Counted from the first letter of the stretch, positions 53,965-63,530 are shown. The stretch: DNA of 64,000 bases from an uncultured Planktomarina sp. (GCA_905182425.1 CAJJBP010000002.1:1-64000); one strand, 5' to 3'. The notes: generated by a model from the sequence alone, not told the origin. Program-made: numbers and translations.

Positions 53965-56439
53965 ATGGCTGCAGATGAGGTTGACCCGACAAAACTCGAA
54001 ATTACTGACGAGTTAATTGCAGAGCGGAATGATTTTACGCCGGGTGAAACACCTGAAGATATGACCGCGTGGCAGCGTCCTATCACAGCCGCCATCGATA
54101 TTCTTAATAATTGGGTTGGGCGCATCACATGCCTTTTGATAATTCCACTGATAGTCGTGGTGGTGATTGAAGTTTTCTCTCGTAATTTGTTCGCCATCAT
54201 GGCTGACAACGGCTTAGGAAATTTAGCCCGCACCTTGGGTCTGGGCCCAACCTTGTTTGCCTATGATATTAGTCGCATGATCGCGGGTGTCTTATTTATG
54301 GCCGCCGCCGGGTATGGGTTGATGCGCGGTGTTCATATACGCGCTGATTTTTTATACCGAAACTGGTCAAATAAAGCTCAAGCTACTGTTGATGCATCAC
54401 TTTATTTAGCGTTTTTTTTACCCTCTATGCTCTTATTCACTTGGATTTCTACAAAATTTTTTATGGTAGCATATCTCACTGGTGAAACAGCCTTTGATAG
54501 TACATGGTCACCAGTTCTTTGGCCTGCGCGTATCGCGATGCCCATCGGCGGTGCACTGTTGTTTTTGCAAGGTTTCTCAGAACTGTTTCGCGCATTCCAT
54601 AAAATGGGAAAGCAACGCGAACGTACCTTCCTTTGGATCACTGCGGCAGCAATCACAGTGATTGCTATGGAAATGTTGATCCCAGACATCCTCCCAATAT
54701 TTGAATGGGTCACAGGCCTCTTTGAACGCGGAGGCATGTTCGATATTGCAAAACCCATTATCGGTTTAATAATGCTCGGCGCGATGATTTTTGTCATATT
54801 CATTGGCTTTCCAATATCCTTTACGTTAATTTTCTTGGCATTTGGTTTTGGTATTTGGGGTTTGAATTTCAAACTTACTGGCTTGCTAATGACACTGAAT
54901 ACAAATTCTACCATGTTGAACGACCAGCTGATGGCCGTTCCATTATTCATCTTAATGGGTATCGTGATGGAAGCTGCCGGTTTAATGGAACGCTTGTTCT
55001 CGTCCATTCAAATGATAATGTCTCGGGTACGTGGGTCTCTTTATATCGCAGTATTGATCGTCTCAACAATCTTTGCAGCAGCCACAGGTATCGTCGGTGC
55101 TTCGGTAACACTTCTAGGTATCATGGCAGGAGCCACCATGAGCCGCTCTGGCTATAATGTGAGACTTGCGGCGGGCACCATTACCGCAGGCGGAACACTG
55201 GGTATCCTGATCCCACCATCAATTATGTTGATAGTGATGGGACCTGTGCTTGATGTATCTACACTAGACCTGTTTCGTGGTGCATTTGTGCCAGGGGCGC
55301 TGCTTGCATCCTTGTATCTAATCTACACATTAGGTCGTTGCTGGCTCAACCCGGAGTTGGGCCCTATCCTGGCAGTTGAAGACCAACCCAAAACGTCAAA
55401 CAACTACAGGCTAGAGGTTATTTTGATCTGTATTGGTGTTCTTGCAATCTGTAGACTATTTGGTCTAGCCCTTGGTGGCGCATTTGGCGTTATCCCATTC
55501 GGCGGATTGATCGTTTTGGTTGCAGCCTTGCTTGTGAGCTACCGCGCCTATAAAAGCTTGACTGTTTTGCGCCTCGTTACACCATTGGTTATCGGTGCAC
55601 AGATCATTTATTCTATATCAAAAATCATCGCATTAGACGGTGTCGAGTTTGGGCTATTCTACCAAACCGCGTGGTTAATCTTCCTGGGCTTCGGTGCCTA
55701 TAAAGCGGTTGGCCTCTATTCTGTTGATACCGCTAGAAATTTTCACTTCTCTGATTTGTGGGATGAGTTTTTTGCAGGCTTGATGCCGCCAACCATCTTG
55801 ATCTCCTTTGCACTAGGTTCAATTTTGATGGGGTTTGCTACACCAGCTGAAGCAGCTGCTATGGGAGCCTTTGGGTCAATTCTCTTGTCCCTAGCTTACG
55901 GTAAGTTCAAAATATCAGGTTTCTTTGAATCACTGATAAAAGCACTTGAAATTACAGTTTTAATCATGTTCTTGGTTGCTGCTTCTAACTTCTTTGGGGC
56001 GGAGTTCTCGTCACTTGGTACACCCAAAATGATGACCCAAGTCTTGCTACAATTAGATTTGTCACCCTACATGATCTTAATTTTGATTATGGCGTTGATC
56101 TTCTTGCTCGGATGGCCGCTGGAATGGGTGCCAATTGTACTGATTGTTGTGCCAGTTTTGCTACCTACAGTCATGGCCTTAGATCTGCCCGGCTTTGCAA
56201 GCAATTACGACAAAATGGTCTGGTTTGGGATCCTTGTTGCAGTGAATTTGCAGACGGCATGGCTCAGCCCCCCTGTAGCTCTGTCTGCATACTTTCTGAA
56301 AGGTGTCGTCCCCGATTGGGATTTGAAAGATATCTATCTTGGAATGATGCAATTCATGGTCATCCAATTGATTGGGCTAATTCTTTTGTTCAGCTTCCCA
56401 CAATTAGTACTGTGGCTTCCACGCATTATGGGGGGGTGA
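53965..56439 (+). CDS. TRAP transporter fused membrane protein DctQM
   Basis: This 824-residue protein joins the small and large TRAP membrane subunits. Residues 35-210 form the four-helix DctQ part (ITAAIDILNNWVGRITCLL, GVHIRADFLYRNWSN). After a linker with two more helices comes the large DctM transport domain with LMGIVMEAAGLMERLF, TGIVGASVTLLGIMAG and MLIVMGPVLDVSTLDLF. The total length and the long insert before SFALGSILMGFATPAEAAAMG are characteristic of the large DctM group. Start ATG 53965 has AAGGGAGA about 8 nt upstream. Confidence 0.88.
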   Translation: MAADEVDPTKLEITDELIAERNDFTPGETPEDMTAWQRPITAAIDILNNWVGRITCLLIIPLIVVVVIEVFSRNLFAIMADNGLGNLARTLGLGPTLFAYDISRMIAGVLFMAAAGYGLMRGVHIRADFLYRNWSNKAQATVDASLYLAFFLPSMLLFTWISTKFFMVAYLTGETAFDSTWSPVLWPARIAMPIGGALLFLQGFSELFRAFHKMGKQRERTFLWITAAAITVIAMEMLIPDILPIFEWVTGLFERGGMFDIAKPIIGLIMLGAMIFVIFIGFPISFTLIFLAFGFGIWGLNFKLTGLLMTLNTNSTMLNDQLMAVPLFILMGIVMEAAGLMERLFSSIQMIMSRVRGSLYIAVLIVSTIFAAATGIVGASVTLLGIMAGATMSRSGYNVRLAAGTITAGGTLGILIPPSIMLIVMGPVLDVSTLDLFRGAFVPGALLASLYLIYTLGRCWLNPELGPILAVEDQPKTSNNYRLEVILICIGVLAICRLFGLALGGAFGVIPFGGLIVLVAALLVSYRAYKSLTVLRLVTPLVIGAQIIYSISKIIALDGVEFGLFYQTAWLIFLGFGAYKAVGLYSVDTARNFHFSDLWDEFFAGLMPPTILISFALGSILMGFATPAEAAAMGAFGSILLSLAYGKFKISGFFESLIKALEITVLIMFLVAASNFFGAEFSSLGTPKMMTQVLLQLDLSPYMILILIMALIFLLGWPLEWVPIVLIVVPVLLPTVMALDLPGFASNYDKMVWFGILVAVNLQTAWLSPPVALSAYFLKGVVPDWDLKDIYLGMMQFMVIQLIGLILLFSFPQLVLWLPRIMGG

Positions 56440-56443
56440 TGAC

Positions 56444-56476
56444 AAAAAGGGGTGGCCCAATGAGGTCGCCCTTTTC
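56444..56476. terminator. Bidirectional terminator between dctQM and mttB
   Basis: A long stem with one bulge: AAAAGGGG with GGCC pairs to GGTC with CCCTTTT around CAATGA. The A-tract at 56444-56448 becomes TTTTT on the minus strand for mttB, and the plus side ends CTTTTCCC. It suits the two convergent genes. Confidence 0.55.
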
Positions 56477-56675
56477 CCTCCAATTGTGTTAAGCAGACAG
56501 AAATTTTGGTCATCAAAAATTATTTTCTGACCAAGCCTGCCCTTTAGTTGTGCTACGAACTGCATCAGCACGCAGGACCTCAGGGTCGGTGCTCAGATAA
56601 TCTTAATCAGACACCCACCCTACTCCAATTTTGTAACAGCGAACCACCCATTGCAATCTTGCATTGAAAGCTTGA

Positions 56676-58226
56676 TCAAAAATCAGTCGGGGCGCCACCT
56701 TCGGATATGCGTCGATCAACAAAGGCTCGCAACTCTTCATGGATGGCCTCATCCATTGACGGTTTTTTGTAATCACTCAAAATTTCTTTGTACTTTTGGT
56801 GCGCCCGATCAGCGGTCCAGACACCGCCTGCCAACTCCCAGCCTTCATAATTTCTCCAATCACTAATGAAGGGCTGGTGGAACGCGTTTTCATAGCGGTC
56901 TTGCGTATGTTGAACGCCAAAAAAGTGTCCCGACGATCCGACCTCTCGAATTGCCTCCAGCGCAATTTCATCTTTTCCAGTTTGTGTAATTATGGGCTCA
57001 AAATACCGCTGGATCATTTGAAGCACCTCACAATCCATTATGAATTTTTCAGGTGAGGCTATCAAACCCCCTTCAAGCCAGCCCGCCGCATGGTAAACTA
57101 AATTCGAACCCGATTGCACTCCGGCCCATAGAGAATTAGAAGTCTCCCACATTGCTTGCCCGTCCGGGACGTTGGCGGCACAAACTCCGGATGATCGTAT
57201 AGGCAAATTATAAAAACGTCCCATTTGCCCTGTCATTTGTGTGGCCCGCATATATTCTGGCGTACCAAATGCTGGAGCGCCTGTCTTCATATCTACATTT
57301 GAAGTAAATGTTCCAATGACACAGGGAGTGCCAGGCCGGACAAATTGAAATAGTGCAATTGCGCAGAGCGCTTCTGCGATTGATTGTGCCACTGCACCTG
57401 CCATTGTAACAGGTGCCATTGCACCCGCCAGAGTGAATGGAGTTACAAAAATTGCCTGCCCGCGCCGTGCCAAGCGTAGACAACCATCAATCATAGGCCA
57501 ATCATGTTTCAGTGGGCTAGTTGAATTAATGTTGGTATACATATGAGGCTTAGTCTCAAATTCTTCATGGGTCAGACCACTGGCTATCCGCACCATTTCC
57601 ATAGTGTCTTCAACTCGCTCTGAACCCAAACAATATGTATGAGCGGCCTTATCGGTATAAACAAGTTTATCGTATGTCGCCTCAAGGTGCCTGATGGACG
57701 CATGCAGGTCCTGCGGCTCAACGGGATATCCACCAACAAAGTGGATGCAGTTAAAATACTGGCTTAATTTGTAGAAATTTTGGCACTGCTCACGATTACC
57801 AGTAACTTTTCTCCGAAGCTCCATGTCCCAGTAATTTGGAGGCGAGGACACACTGCCAAAAAGCAATTTATTACCCCCAACTGTTAAAGTATGGGCATTG
57901 TTTCGCGGCGTGATGGTAAATTCAGATGGGGCTTTAGCAACCATATCCATGACCCAATGGCGATCCAGAAAAACCTTTGTTCCATCAACTTTGCATCCAG
58001 CTTTTTTAAAAAGACCTAAAGCTTCTTCATTTAGAAACTCAATTCCGATATCTTCCAGTATCTCCATTGCACCTTCGTGGATCGCCAGGATACCTTCCTC
58101 AGCCAAAGGCTCAATTGGACGATCAGTATTCTCAACTATACGCCAAGGCATTTGCTCGATTGCGCCACGGTTTCCCCGCGTATTCCCAGCACGACCACCG
58201 CTTCGGCGTTTGGGGCGATCACTCAT
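56676..58226 (-). CDS. MttB family methyltransferase, non-pyrrolysine type
   Basis: The 516-residue protein is of the trimethylamine methyltransferase family: MEILEDIGIEFLNEEALGLF, LEATYDKLVYTDKAAHTYCLG, INSTSPLKHDWPMIDGCL and ETSNSLWAGVQSGSNLVYHAAGWLEGGL are recognisable. There is no in-frame TAG, so it does not carry pyrrolysine; relatives act on glycine betaine, carnitine or related quaternary amines and pass the methyl group to a corrinoid protein. No corrinoid protein or reactivating gene is nearby. Start ATG 58226 has AAGGAGAT. It shares a terminator with the TRAP genes, so joint uptake and use of a methylated amine is an alternative to sulfonate transport. Confidence 0.87.
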   Translation of the reverse strand: MSDRPKRRSGGRAGNTRGNRGAIEQMPWRIVENTDRPIEPLAEEGILAIHEGAMEILEDIGIEFLNEEALGLFKKAGCKVDGTKVFLDRHWVMDMVAKAPSEFTITPRNNAHTLTVGGNKLLFGSVSSPPNYWDMELRRKVTGNREQCQNFYKLSQYFNCIHFVGGYPVEPQDLHASIRHLEATYDKLVYTDKAAHTYCLGSERVEDTMEMVRIASGLTHEEFETKPHMYTNINSTSPLKHDWPMIDGCLRLARRGQAIFVTPFTLAGAMAPVTMAGAVAQSIAEALCAIALFQFVRPGTPCVIGTFTSNVDMKTGAPAFGTPEYMRATQMTGQMGRFYNLPIRSSGVCAANVPDGQAMWETSNSLWAGVQSGSNLVYHAAGWLEGGLIASPEKFIMDCEVLQMIQRYFEPIITQTGKDEIALEAIREVGSSGHFFGVQHTQDRYENAFHQPFISDWRNYEGWELAGGVWTADRAHQKYKEILSDYKKPSMDEAIHEELRAFVDRRISEGGAPTDF

Positions 58227-58314
58227 TATCATCTCCTTGTGGATTAGACTAAACAAAAGCCGATATTGATCCCTATTATATTCCAAAAACGACATTAAGC
58301 ATCGAATTTAGGTT

Positions 58315-59013
58315 CTAGGCGTTTTGTTGATCAACCCACGCGGATAAGCACGTCACATCTTGCAAAACTGCATCTGCAAGCGGCGCTAGTTCTACCGAGG
58401 AAGCGAGACCCGTCAACACTGCTACGGCCTGCATACCGGCCGCGCGGGCAGCCTTCAGGTCGTGGGTACTGTCGCCTACCATTACACATTCAGCAGGATT
58501 AACCTCCATCATATCTGCCAAAGCCAACAGGGGGCTAGCGTTAGGTTTAGCTCCAAACCCACTGTCACTCCCAATTACAAAATCAAACAAAGAGCTCGCA
58601 CCCACAGATGCCAAGTGAGCCTTCGCCGGACGTTCGGCATCGTTGGTCATGATTGCCAGCTTCAAATCTCTATGTCGAAGCCTCTTAGCCAACTCACTCA
58701 AGTCTGTCACCACCACTTGAGGAGCAATCTCGGCTTCTTGATTTAATTGCGTTAGGATTTTAGAAATGGTCAGGTGTGGGAGATGTTTGTAAATGACATC
58801 TGCGATTTGAGTAGGAGTTCCAGCAACAACAAGACTGCCCGGCAATATTTTTTGCGCTGTGGCATCATAATTTAAATCTCGAGCTAAAGCATTTCTCAGA
58901 TCGTTATCTCCTCGTGAAAGACGCCTTAAGACTTGCCCTGCCCAATGCCCCCAAGTTGCCTGAAAATCAAATAGAGTGCCGTCTTTGTCAAATATGGCTG
59001 CTTTTATTTTCAT
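58315..59013 (-). CDS. HAD family hydrolase
   Basis: The 232-residue protein has motif I IFDKDGTLFDF (the two Asp), the motif II threonine region AIMTNDAER, motif III lysine in GSDSGFGAKPNASPLL and motif IV VGDSTHDLKAARAAGM. It resembles phosphoglycolate phosphatase-like enzymes, but the substrate is open. I used ATG 59013 (MKIKAAIFDK); it overlaps the DUF3572 stop (TAATG). Confidence 0.88.
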   Translation of the reverse strand: MKIKAAIFDKDGTLFDFQATWGHWAGQVLRRLSRGDNDLRNALARDLNYDATAQKILPGSLVVAGTPTQIADVIYKHLPHLTISKILTQLNQEAEIAPQVVVTDLSELAKRLRHRDLKLAIMTNDAERPAKAHLASVGASSLFDFVIGSDSGFGAKPNASPLLALADMMEVNPAECVMVGDSTHDLKAARAAGMQAVAVLTGLASSVELAPLADAVLQDVTCLSAWVDQQNA

Positions 59014-59294
59014 TAGGTCCAATTAACCTGCTCACCACCTGGCAAGACCTGCCGCGCCATCATTGGGTCCATATAGTTTTGGATGCTATTCTCGTCACAA
59101 AACCGCTTAACCCATGCGTCATCCATGCAAATAAAGTCCAGTAGCGAGGCCAGAAATAACGGGTCTGCGATACCATTGCGCAGATCTTGTTCCGAGGCGC
59201 CACTTGCGCCCAAAAACACATCTCGCAAATCATCTTGACCAACCACCCAAGCCAGGGCTTGCACCGCCAGGGTCTGGGCAATCTCCGGTGTCAT
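59013..59294 (-). CDS. DUF3572 protein
   Basis: The 93-residue helical protein begins MTPEIAQTLAVQALAWVVGQ and contains DLRDVFLGASGASEQDLRNG and FLASLLDFICMDDAWVKRF. It matches DUF3572, a small family of alphaproteobacteria, usually beside a HAD phosphatase. The function is unknown. It is translationally coupled to the HAD gene. Confidence 0.85.
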   Translation of the reverse strand: MTPEIAQTLAVQALAWVVGQDDLRDVFLGASGASEQDLRNGIADPLFLASLLDFICMDDAWVKRFCDENSIQNYMDPMMARQVLPGGEQVNWT

Positions 59295-59367
59295 TTTAGC
59301 GCCCTAAATAAGTTTTTTTCACTTTTAATAGCCAACCTGGCGCCAGATGCAAGGTACATTCCCAATT

Positions 59368-59847
59368 CTATTTGCGTCCTCTTAACAGGGATTCAGCCAA
59401 TTCCGCGCGGGCTTCAGGGCTCATCGTGGCTACTTTTTCCACCCAAACCTTACGGGCAACTTCCGAACGGCGTGAGATCTCAAACCACCCCGCCTCCATC
59501 ACCGCCAAAACGGCGACATCGTCAAACGGTATGGCCCCTACAGCTTGTACAAGCTGGGTATTCATCGCCTCGCGCGCATCACGCGACATACCACCGTTTT
59601 TGGCCTGAGCATCTTGGAACAAGCGGCCAAGCTCACGCCGGTCTTTGCGATCCATTGCACGCAGTAGCGGGCCAAGACCTAAGCTGGGGGCCCGCGGGCG
59701 TACTTCTTGGGCCATACTCACATGATCCAATCGCAAATCTTTGTGACGACCTGAGCCAAAAAAACCACCCACAGCGCCCGCCACCAACACGTTCACCGCA
59801 AATGATATCATCAGTAATGTTTTCAACGTTCTCTGTGACATGACCAT
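59368..59847 (-). CDS. Periplasmic heavy-metal sensor-like protein (CpxP/ZraP type)
   Basis: The 159-residue protein has an N-terminal hydrophobic segment (MISFAVNVLVAGAVGGFFGSG) that anchors or exports it, then a helical periplasmic part with LLRAMDRKDRRELGRLFQDA and ATMSPEARAELAESLLRG. Such proteins chaperone or sense envelope stress. It is the third gene of a run with an ECF sigma factor and another membrane protein, so it is likely part of that stress response. A second start at 59841 is possible. Confidence 0.78.
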   Translation of the reverse strand: MVMSQRTLKTLLMISFAVNVLVAGAVGGFFGSGRHKDLRLDHVSMAQEVRPRAPSLGLGPLLRAMDRKDRRELGRLFQDAQAKNGGMSRDAREAMNTQLVQAVGAIPFDDVAVLAVMEAGWFEISRRSEVARKVWVEKVATMSPEARAELAESLLRGRK

Positions 59848-59850
59848 CCC

Positions 59851-60240
59851 CTAGACATCTTCCCAATAAAATTCCGTTTCATCACCAAGCCCGACTAGAT
59901 CATTTAAGCTTTCGGTTTGAAAATAAGCGGTCGTGGCATCCAACACAACATCCGGAGGGCTTATCCCAATCAACACACCGAAAGCACCAGCCATCGCCAA
60001 GCCTGCCCCTGCGGGCCAGCCACCAAACTGAGCAAAAACGTCAGAGATCCGCCCAAATAGTGATAGTTTCTCAAGTGTAAATCCTACCATCGGCTCCTGT
60101 GGCATAGCCTCCAAGGCTTGGCTCTGCAAACGAGTGAGAAACTCTGCATCCATCTCCGGCGCTCCTTTCTTAGCCGCATCAAACAGAAGGCCAAATTCAC
60201 TCTCATCCAATGGCGGATAGTTGAAATCTTTATCAGTCAT
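59851..60240 (-). CDS. Single-pass membrane protein, possible anti-sigma factor
   Basis: The 129-residue protein has an acidic N-terminal region (PPLDESEFGLLFDAAKKGAP), one predicted membrane helix (about residues 79-98, GAGLAMAGAFGVLIGIS) and a short acidic outer tail (GLGDETEFYWEDV). It overlaps the sigma gene stop by 8 nt, the usual place of an anti-sigma factor, but no zinc-binding HxxxCxxC motif is seen. A role holding the sigma factor at the membrane is inferred from position. Confidence 0.72.
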   Translation of the reverse strand: MTDKDFNYPPLDESEFGLLFDAAKKGAPEMDAEFLTRLQSQALEAMPQEPMVGFTLEKLSLFGRISDVFAQFGGWPAGAGLAMAGAFGVLIGISPPDVVLDATTAYFQTESLNDLVGLGDETEFYWEDV

Positions 60241-60814
60241 TTTCCAATCCTAACGCTTTTTTCTGTGGCGCCAAGGTGATTGCCAAGGCGCGCTTGCCAC
60301 GCGACACCAAACTCTCGACAGCCTCTACCGAAACTTCCATAATATCAGATATTTCTGGGTTCGAGAGGTCTTCGATATGGCGTAAGATCATAGCCTGCCT
60401 TTGCCGGCCTGGCAGGGTCTGTAGCGCATGCTGCAAGGCCTGTGCCCGTGCAGTGATCTGTAACTTGCAATCCACGCCCGGAGTGTCATCCGCCAACTCT
60501 GGCACCTCATCACCGGAATTACGGTTTGATTTACGTAAACGGTCGATGCACAGGTTCGACGTCACACGGTAGAGCCAGGTTGTGATTTTTGCCCGGTTTG
60601 CATCCCAATCTGGGGCTATTTTCCACAGGCGCAATAAGCTCTCTTGGGTAACATCTTCTGCTTCAGTACGGTCCCCCAGCATCCGAAAGGCTTGGGCAAA
60701 AACAACAGGAGCCAGACGCGATGTCAATGCCTTAGCTGCGGCGCAGTCCCCTTTTGAAAACCGCATAAGAAGCTCTGCATCCTGTTGATTTTGACTTATG
60801 TCTGAGGCCATCAT
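60233..60814 (-). CDS. ECF sigma factor
   Basis: The 193-residue protein has sigma region 2 (VFAQAFRMLGDRTEAEDVTQ, then ITTWLYRVTSNLCIDRLRKS) and region 4 (LQTLPGRQRQAMILRHIEDL, with EISDIMEVSVEAVESLVSRG). It is an ECF factor of the type that works without full anti-sigma zinc switch, common in Rhodobacteraceae in front of a CpxP-like gene. It leads the three-gene run. Confidence 0.9.
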   Translation of the reverse strand: MMASDISQNQQDAELLMRFSKGDCAAAKALTSRLAPVVFAQAFRMLGDRTEAEDVTQESLLRLWKIAPDWDANRAKITTWLYRVTSNLCIDRLRKSNRNSGDEVPELADDTPGVDCKLQITARAQALQHALQTLPGRQRQAMILRHIEDLSNPEISDIMEVSVEAVESLVSRGKRALAITLAPQKKALGLEND

Positions 60815-60888
60815 GGCTCCTGCCTAAGCAATTCCACAGCTTGGGTAAATGGCCTGTCCATGCTGAAAAGTCAGGCCAAAATCAACGT

Positions 60889-61347
60889 TTAACTATTGTC
60901 GTTATTACGTTTTCTCTTATCTCCGCGCTTACCTTTGCGGACATCGAATTCTTCATGCGAGATCATACCATCTTCGTTTTCATCGAGATGTTCAAACATC
61001 CGTTCTCCACCGCGCTTAGCTCGCATTTCTGCTAGCTCAACAGTACCGTTGCCATCGACATCCAGTTGCTGGAACATCCATTTTGCCCGTTTTTTTATTC
61101 TTTTCAAACGACTTTCATTAGCTTTGGCCGTCAGCTCCTCAATGCTCAGGCTGCCATTGCCGTCTGTGTCGACTTTAGAAAACTCTGCGGCGCTGTAGGC
61201 TTGAAGCTCAGCCTTGGTGATCTGTCCATCGCCATTGGCATCCACAGTCGAGAACTCAAGTTTATTGCCCCAATGGTCTCTTGCACTTGCGGATGAAAAT
61301 GCGAGTGCAGCTGTGGTGGCCAATGCGAGAATTACGATCTTGTTCAT
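60889..61347 (-). CDS. EF-hand calcium-binding protein, exported
   Basis: The 152-residue protein starts with a signal peptide (MNKIVILALATTAALAFSSA) and has four EF-hand loops: DANGDGQITKAE, DTDGNGSLSIEE, DVDGNGTVELAE and DENEDGMISHEE. Each fits the D-x-D/N-x-D-G pattern, so it should bind calcium in the periplasm. It follows the ECF sigma gene on the same strand 74 bp away, and may be one of the sigma-controlled genes. Confidence 0.85.
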   Translation of the reverse strand: MNKIVILALATTAALAFSSASARDHWGNKLEFSTVDANGDGQITKAELQAYSAAEFSKVDTDGNGSLSIEELTAKANESRLKRIKKRAKWMFQQLDVDGNGTVELAEMRAKRGGERMFEHLDENEDGMISHEEFDVRKGKRGDKRKRNNDNS

Positions 61348-61532
61348 TATGATTTTCCTTCAGTTCGTCTGTTCAGGGTTATCGCTGCGGGCATCAATTC
61401 CCGCGCTTGGTAATCATAAAACGTACCAGCTCAATGGTTCCGTCGCAAAAAGTGAAAACTATTGTGGCAGTATGCCCCAGTACCATTTGCACCCCATCTC
61501 GGTCATAAGACCGCGTACAAAGGTTTTTCTTC

Positions 61533-61919
61533 ATGTCACCAGATCACCCCCTCAAATCTGCCCTGCTGCGTGGCTGGCGGCGTTGCTGTCCCAATTGTGG
61601 CAAGGGCGCGCTTTTGTATAAATACTTAAAGGTGCACGAAAGCTGCCAAAACTGTAACCAAAACCTTTTCCATCACAGGGCAGACGATGGTCCAGCCTAT
61701 CTGACAATCTTAATTGTTGGCCACATCATGGCCCCTTTGCTACACATCGTATTCGTTAAGTATCGCCCAGAACCCTGGATAATGGCCTTCGGGTTTAGTT
61801 TCGGTTGCATTTGCCTTTCTTTGTACCTTTTGCCACGAATAAAAGGCTCAATCATTGCATTTCAATGGGCTCGCAGGCTTAATGGGTTTGCTACCGATAC
61901 CTCTGGCAAACCTTTTTGA
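61533..61919 (+). CDS. DUF983 membrane protein
   Basis: The 128-residue protein has an N-terminal zinc-ribbon pattern (CCPNCGKGALL, then CQNCNQNL), the conserved HRADDGPAYLTILIVGH and two membrane segments. DUF983 proteins are often linked with cytochrome oxidase or nucleotide-linked genes; the function is unknown. The ATG at 61533 is followed closely by the nudix gene, 18 bp after its stop. Confidence 0.85.
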   Translation: MSPDHPLKSALLRGWRRCCPNCGKGALLYKYLKVHESCQNCNQNLFHHRADDGPAYLTILIVGHIMAPLLHIVFVKYRPEPWIMAFGFSFGCICLSLYLLPRIKGSIIAFQWARRLNGFATDTSGKPF

Positions 61920-61937
61920 AATCAGTAACATTAAGCT

Positions 61938-62615
61938 ATGAATGATATACCTATACGAGCAGCTTCAACAATTATTCTTTTGCGTGATTTTGATAGTAAT
62001 CCCAGGGTTTTAATGGGCCAACGCGGGGCTAAAGCAGCCTTTATGCCTAATAAATTTGTATTTCCCGGTGGCGCTGTCGACAAAGCAGACGCAGATATCT
62101 CTTTGCTTAAGCCATTGCCAACTAACTGCTACGCAAACTTACAAGATCACAGTTCTGGGCCGTCACCTGACGTATTGGCAGTCGCCGCTATACGTGAATT
62201 ATGGGAGGAAACAGGTCTAATTCTGGGAAAACCTCATGAATGGCCTAATGCGCCAAGCGATTGGACGGGATTTGCAAGAGCAGGCTGTCGCCCGTCAGCT
62301 GAAAATCTATTTTTCTTTTTCAGGGCGATCACACCGCCAGGAAAATCACGTCGTTTTGATGCTCGTTTTTTTCTCACAAGCGCAGAGCACCTGGCAAATG
62401 ATCCAGATGATTTTTCCATGGCCTGCGATGAACTTTCTCACCTAAAATGGGTTCCATTGGATGAAGTAGGTTCTTTAAATTTACCATTTATCACCTCTAT
62501 CGTATTAGGTGAGGTTTCAGGCCTTACCGAGATTGGGCCACCCAAGTCAGTGCCGTTCTTTCAAAATAACGACGAAGAAAGCTTATTTTTACGCCTACAA
62601 AACTCAGTGAAATAA
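61938..62615 (+). CDS. Nudix hydrolase
   Basis: The 225-residue protein reads RAASTIILLRDFDSNPRVLMG, FMPNKFVFPGGAVDKAD and then a Nudix box AAIRELWEETGLILG, with the C-terminal LKWVPLDEVGSL. It is close to the Nudt19/CoA-pyrophosphatase-like group; the substrate is unknown. It is in series with the DUF983 gene and its 3' end overlaps the convergent DMT gene by 12 nt. Confidence 0.85.
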   Translation: MNDIPIRAASTIILLRDFDSNPRVLMGQRGAKAAFMPNKFVFPGGAVDKADADISLLKPLPTNCYANLQDHSSGPSPDVLAVAAIRELWEETGLILGKPHEWPNAPSDWTGFARAGCRPSAENLFFFFRAITPPGKSRRFDARFFLTSAEHLANDPDDFSMACDELSHLKWVPLDEVGSLNLPFITSIVLGEVSGLTEIGPPKSVPFFQNNDEESLFLRLQNSVK

Positions 62616-63503
62616 GATTAATAATATGATCGATAGGGTTAGCAAAGCTATCGCAATAACTTCTTTCTTTTGTATACTTTCCTTAAAAATGTAAAATGAA
62701 ATAGCAAATGACATAAGAATTTCCACCTGACCCACTGCCTTGACGTAGGCTGCATTTTGCAATGCGAAGGCAGTAAACCAACACAAAGATCCTATTAGCG
62801 ATAGAGATCCAATCCAAATTGCAGTTTTCCAAGCCATCGCAACAGCCTTAATTTGTCCAGGCTCACGCAAATAAAGATAAATAGACATTCCAGTAAGCTG
62901 GATTAGAATCGTAACCGCAAGTGTAAAACTAGAACGCGCGAAAACGTCTGCGGCTGTAACCTGTAACACTGAAGCTCGATATAATACTGCGCAAAGACCA
63001 AAAAATACTCCACAGGATAATCCCAAAGCTGTGGCACGATTAAAAAATCGTGCTCCCTCATTACCTTGCAACGTGGCTGTATCTGACAGAATAACAACCG
63101 CAATAACTCCAATGCAAATCGCAGCAAGTGGCAGCAAACTGATACCCTCTCCCAACAGCAACAATCCAAATCCTACAGCCAACAAAACTTCAGCTTTTTT
63201 GAAAGCAATTCCGACGGCAAAGTTACGTTGCTGAAATAGTGCTACGACACACATCGTCGCGCTGACCTGACAAAATCCGCCAGCAGCGGCATAAACATAG
63301 AAAATAGGCTTAGTTATTGGTAGTTCATATTCACGCATCCAAGGATATAAAACTGCAACAAGTACAATCAGAGGGGCCGAGTAAAAAAAACGCGTGAAAG
63401 TGGCACCACCCGTTGATAGCGTATCAATCCGCAATTTTTTTTGAAACATAAACCGGAAGGTTTGTGCTAACGCTGCCAGCAATGTGATGGGGACCCATAT
63501 CAT
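62604..63503 (-). CDS. EamA/DMT family transporter
   Basis: The 299-residue protein has ten predicted membrane segments. LAALAQTFRFMFQKKLRID opens it, GICQVSATMC-like and AVGIAFKKAEVLLAVGFGLLLLGEG follow in the first half, and AYVKAVGQVEILMSFAISFYIFKE in the second. It is a drug/metabolite transporter with unknown substrate. Confidence 0.85.
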   Translation of the reverse strand: MIWVPITLLAALAQTFRFMFQKKLRIDTLSTGGATFTRFFYSAPLIVLVAVLYPWMREYELPITKPIFYVYAAAGGFCQVSATMCVVALFQQRNFAVGIAFKKAEVLLAVGFGLLLLGEGISLLPLAAICIGVIAVVILSDTATLQGNEGARFFNRATALGLSCGVFFGLCAVLYRASVLQVTAADVFARSSFTLAVTILIQLTGMSIYLYLREPGQIKAVAMAWKTAIWIGSLSLIGSLCWFTAFALQNAAYVKAVGQVEILMSFAISFYIFKESIQKKEVIAIALLTLSIILLILFH

Positions 63504-63530
63504 ACTTAGAGTCGCCTTTCAGAAATATAT

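Noticed and set aside
56676-58226. Pyrrolysine in the MttB-like protein
   Set aside because: No in-frame TAG occurs within the gene, so it belongs to the non-Pyl group.
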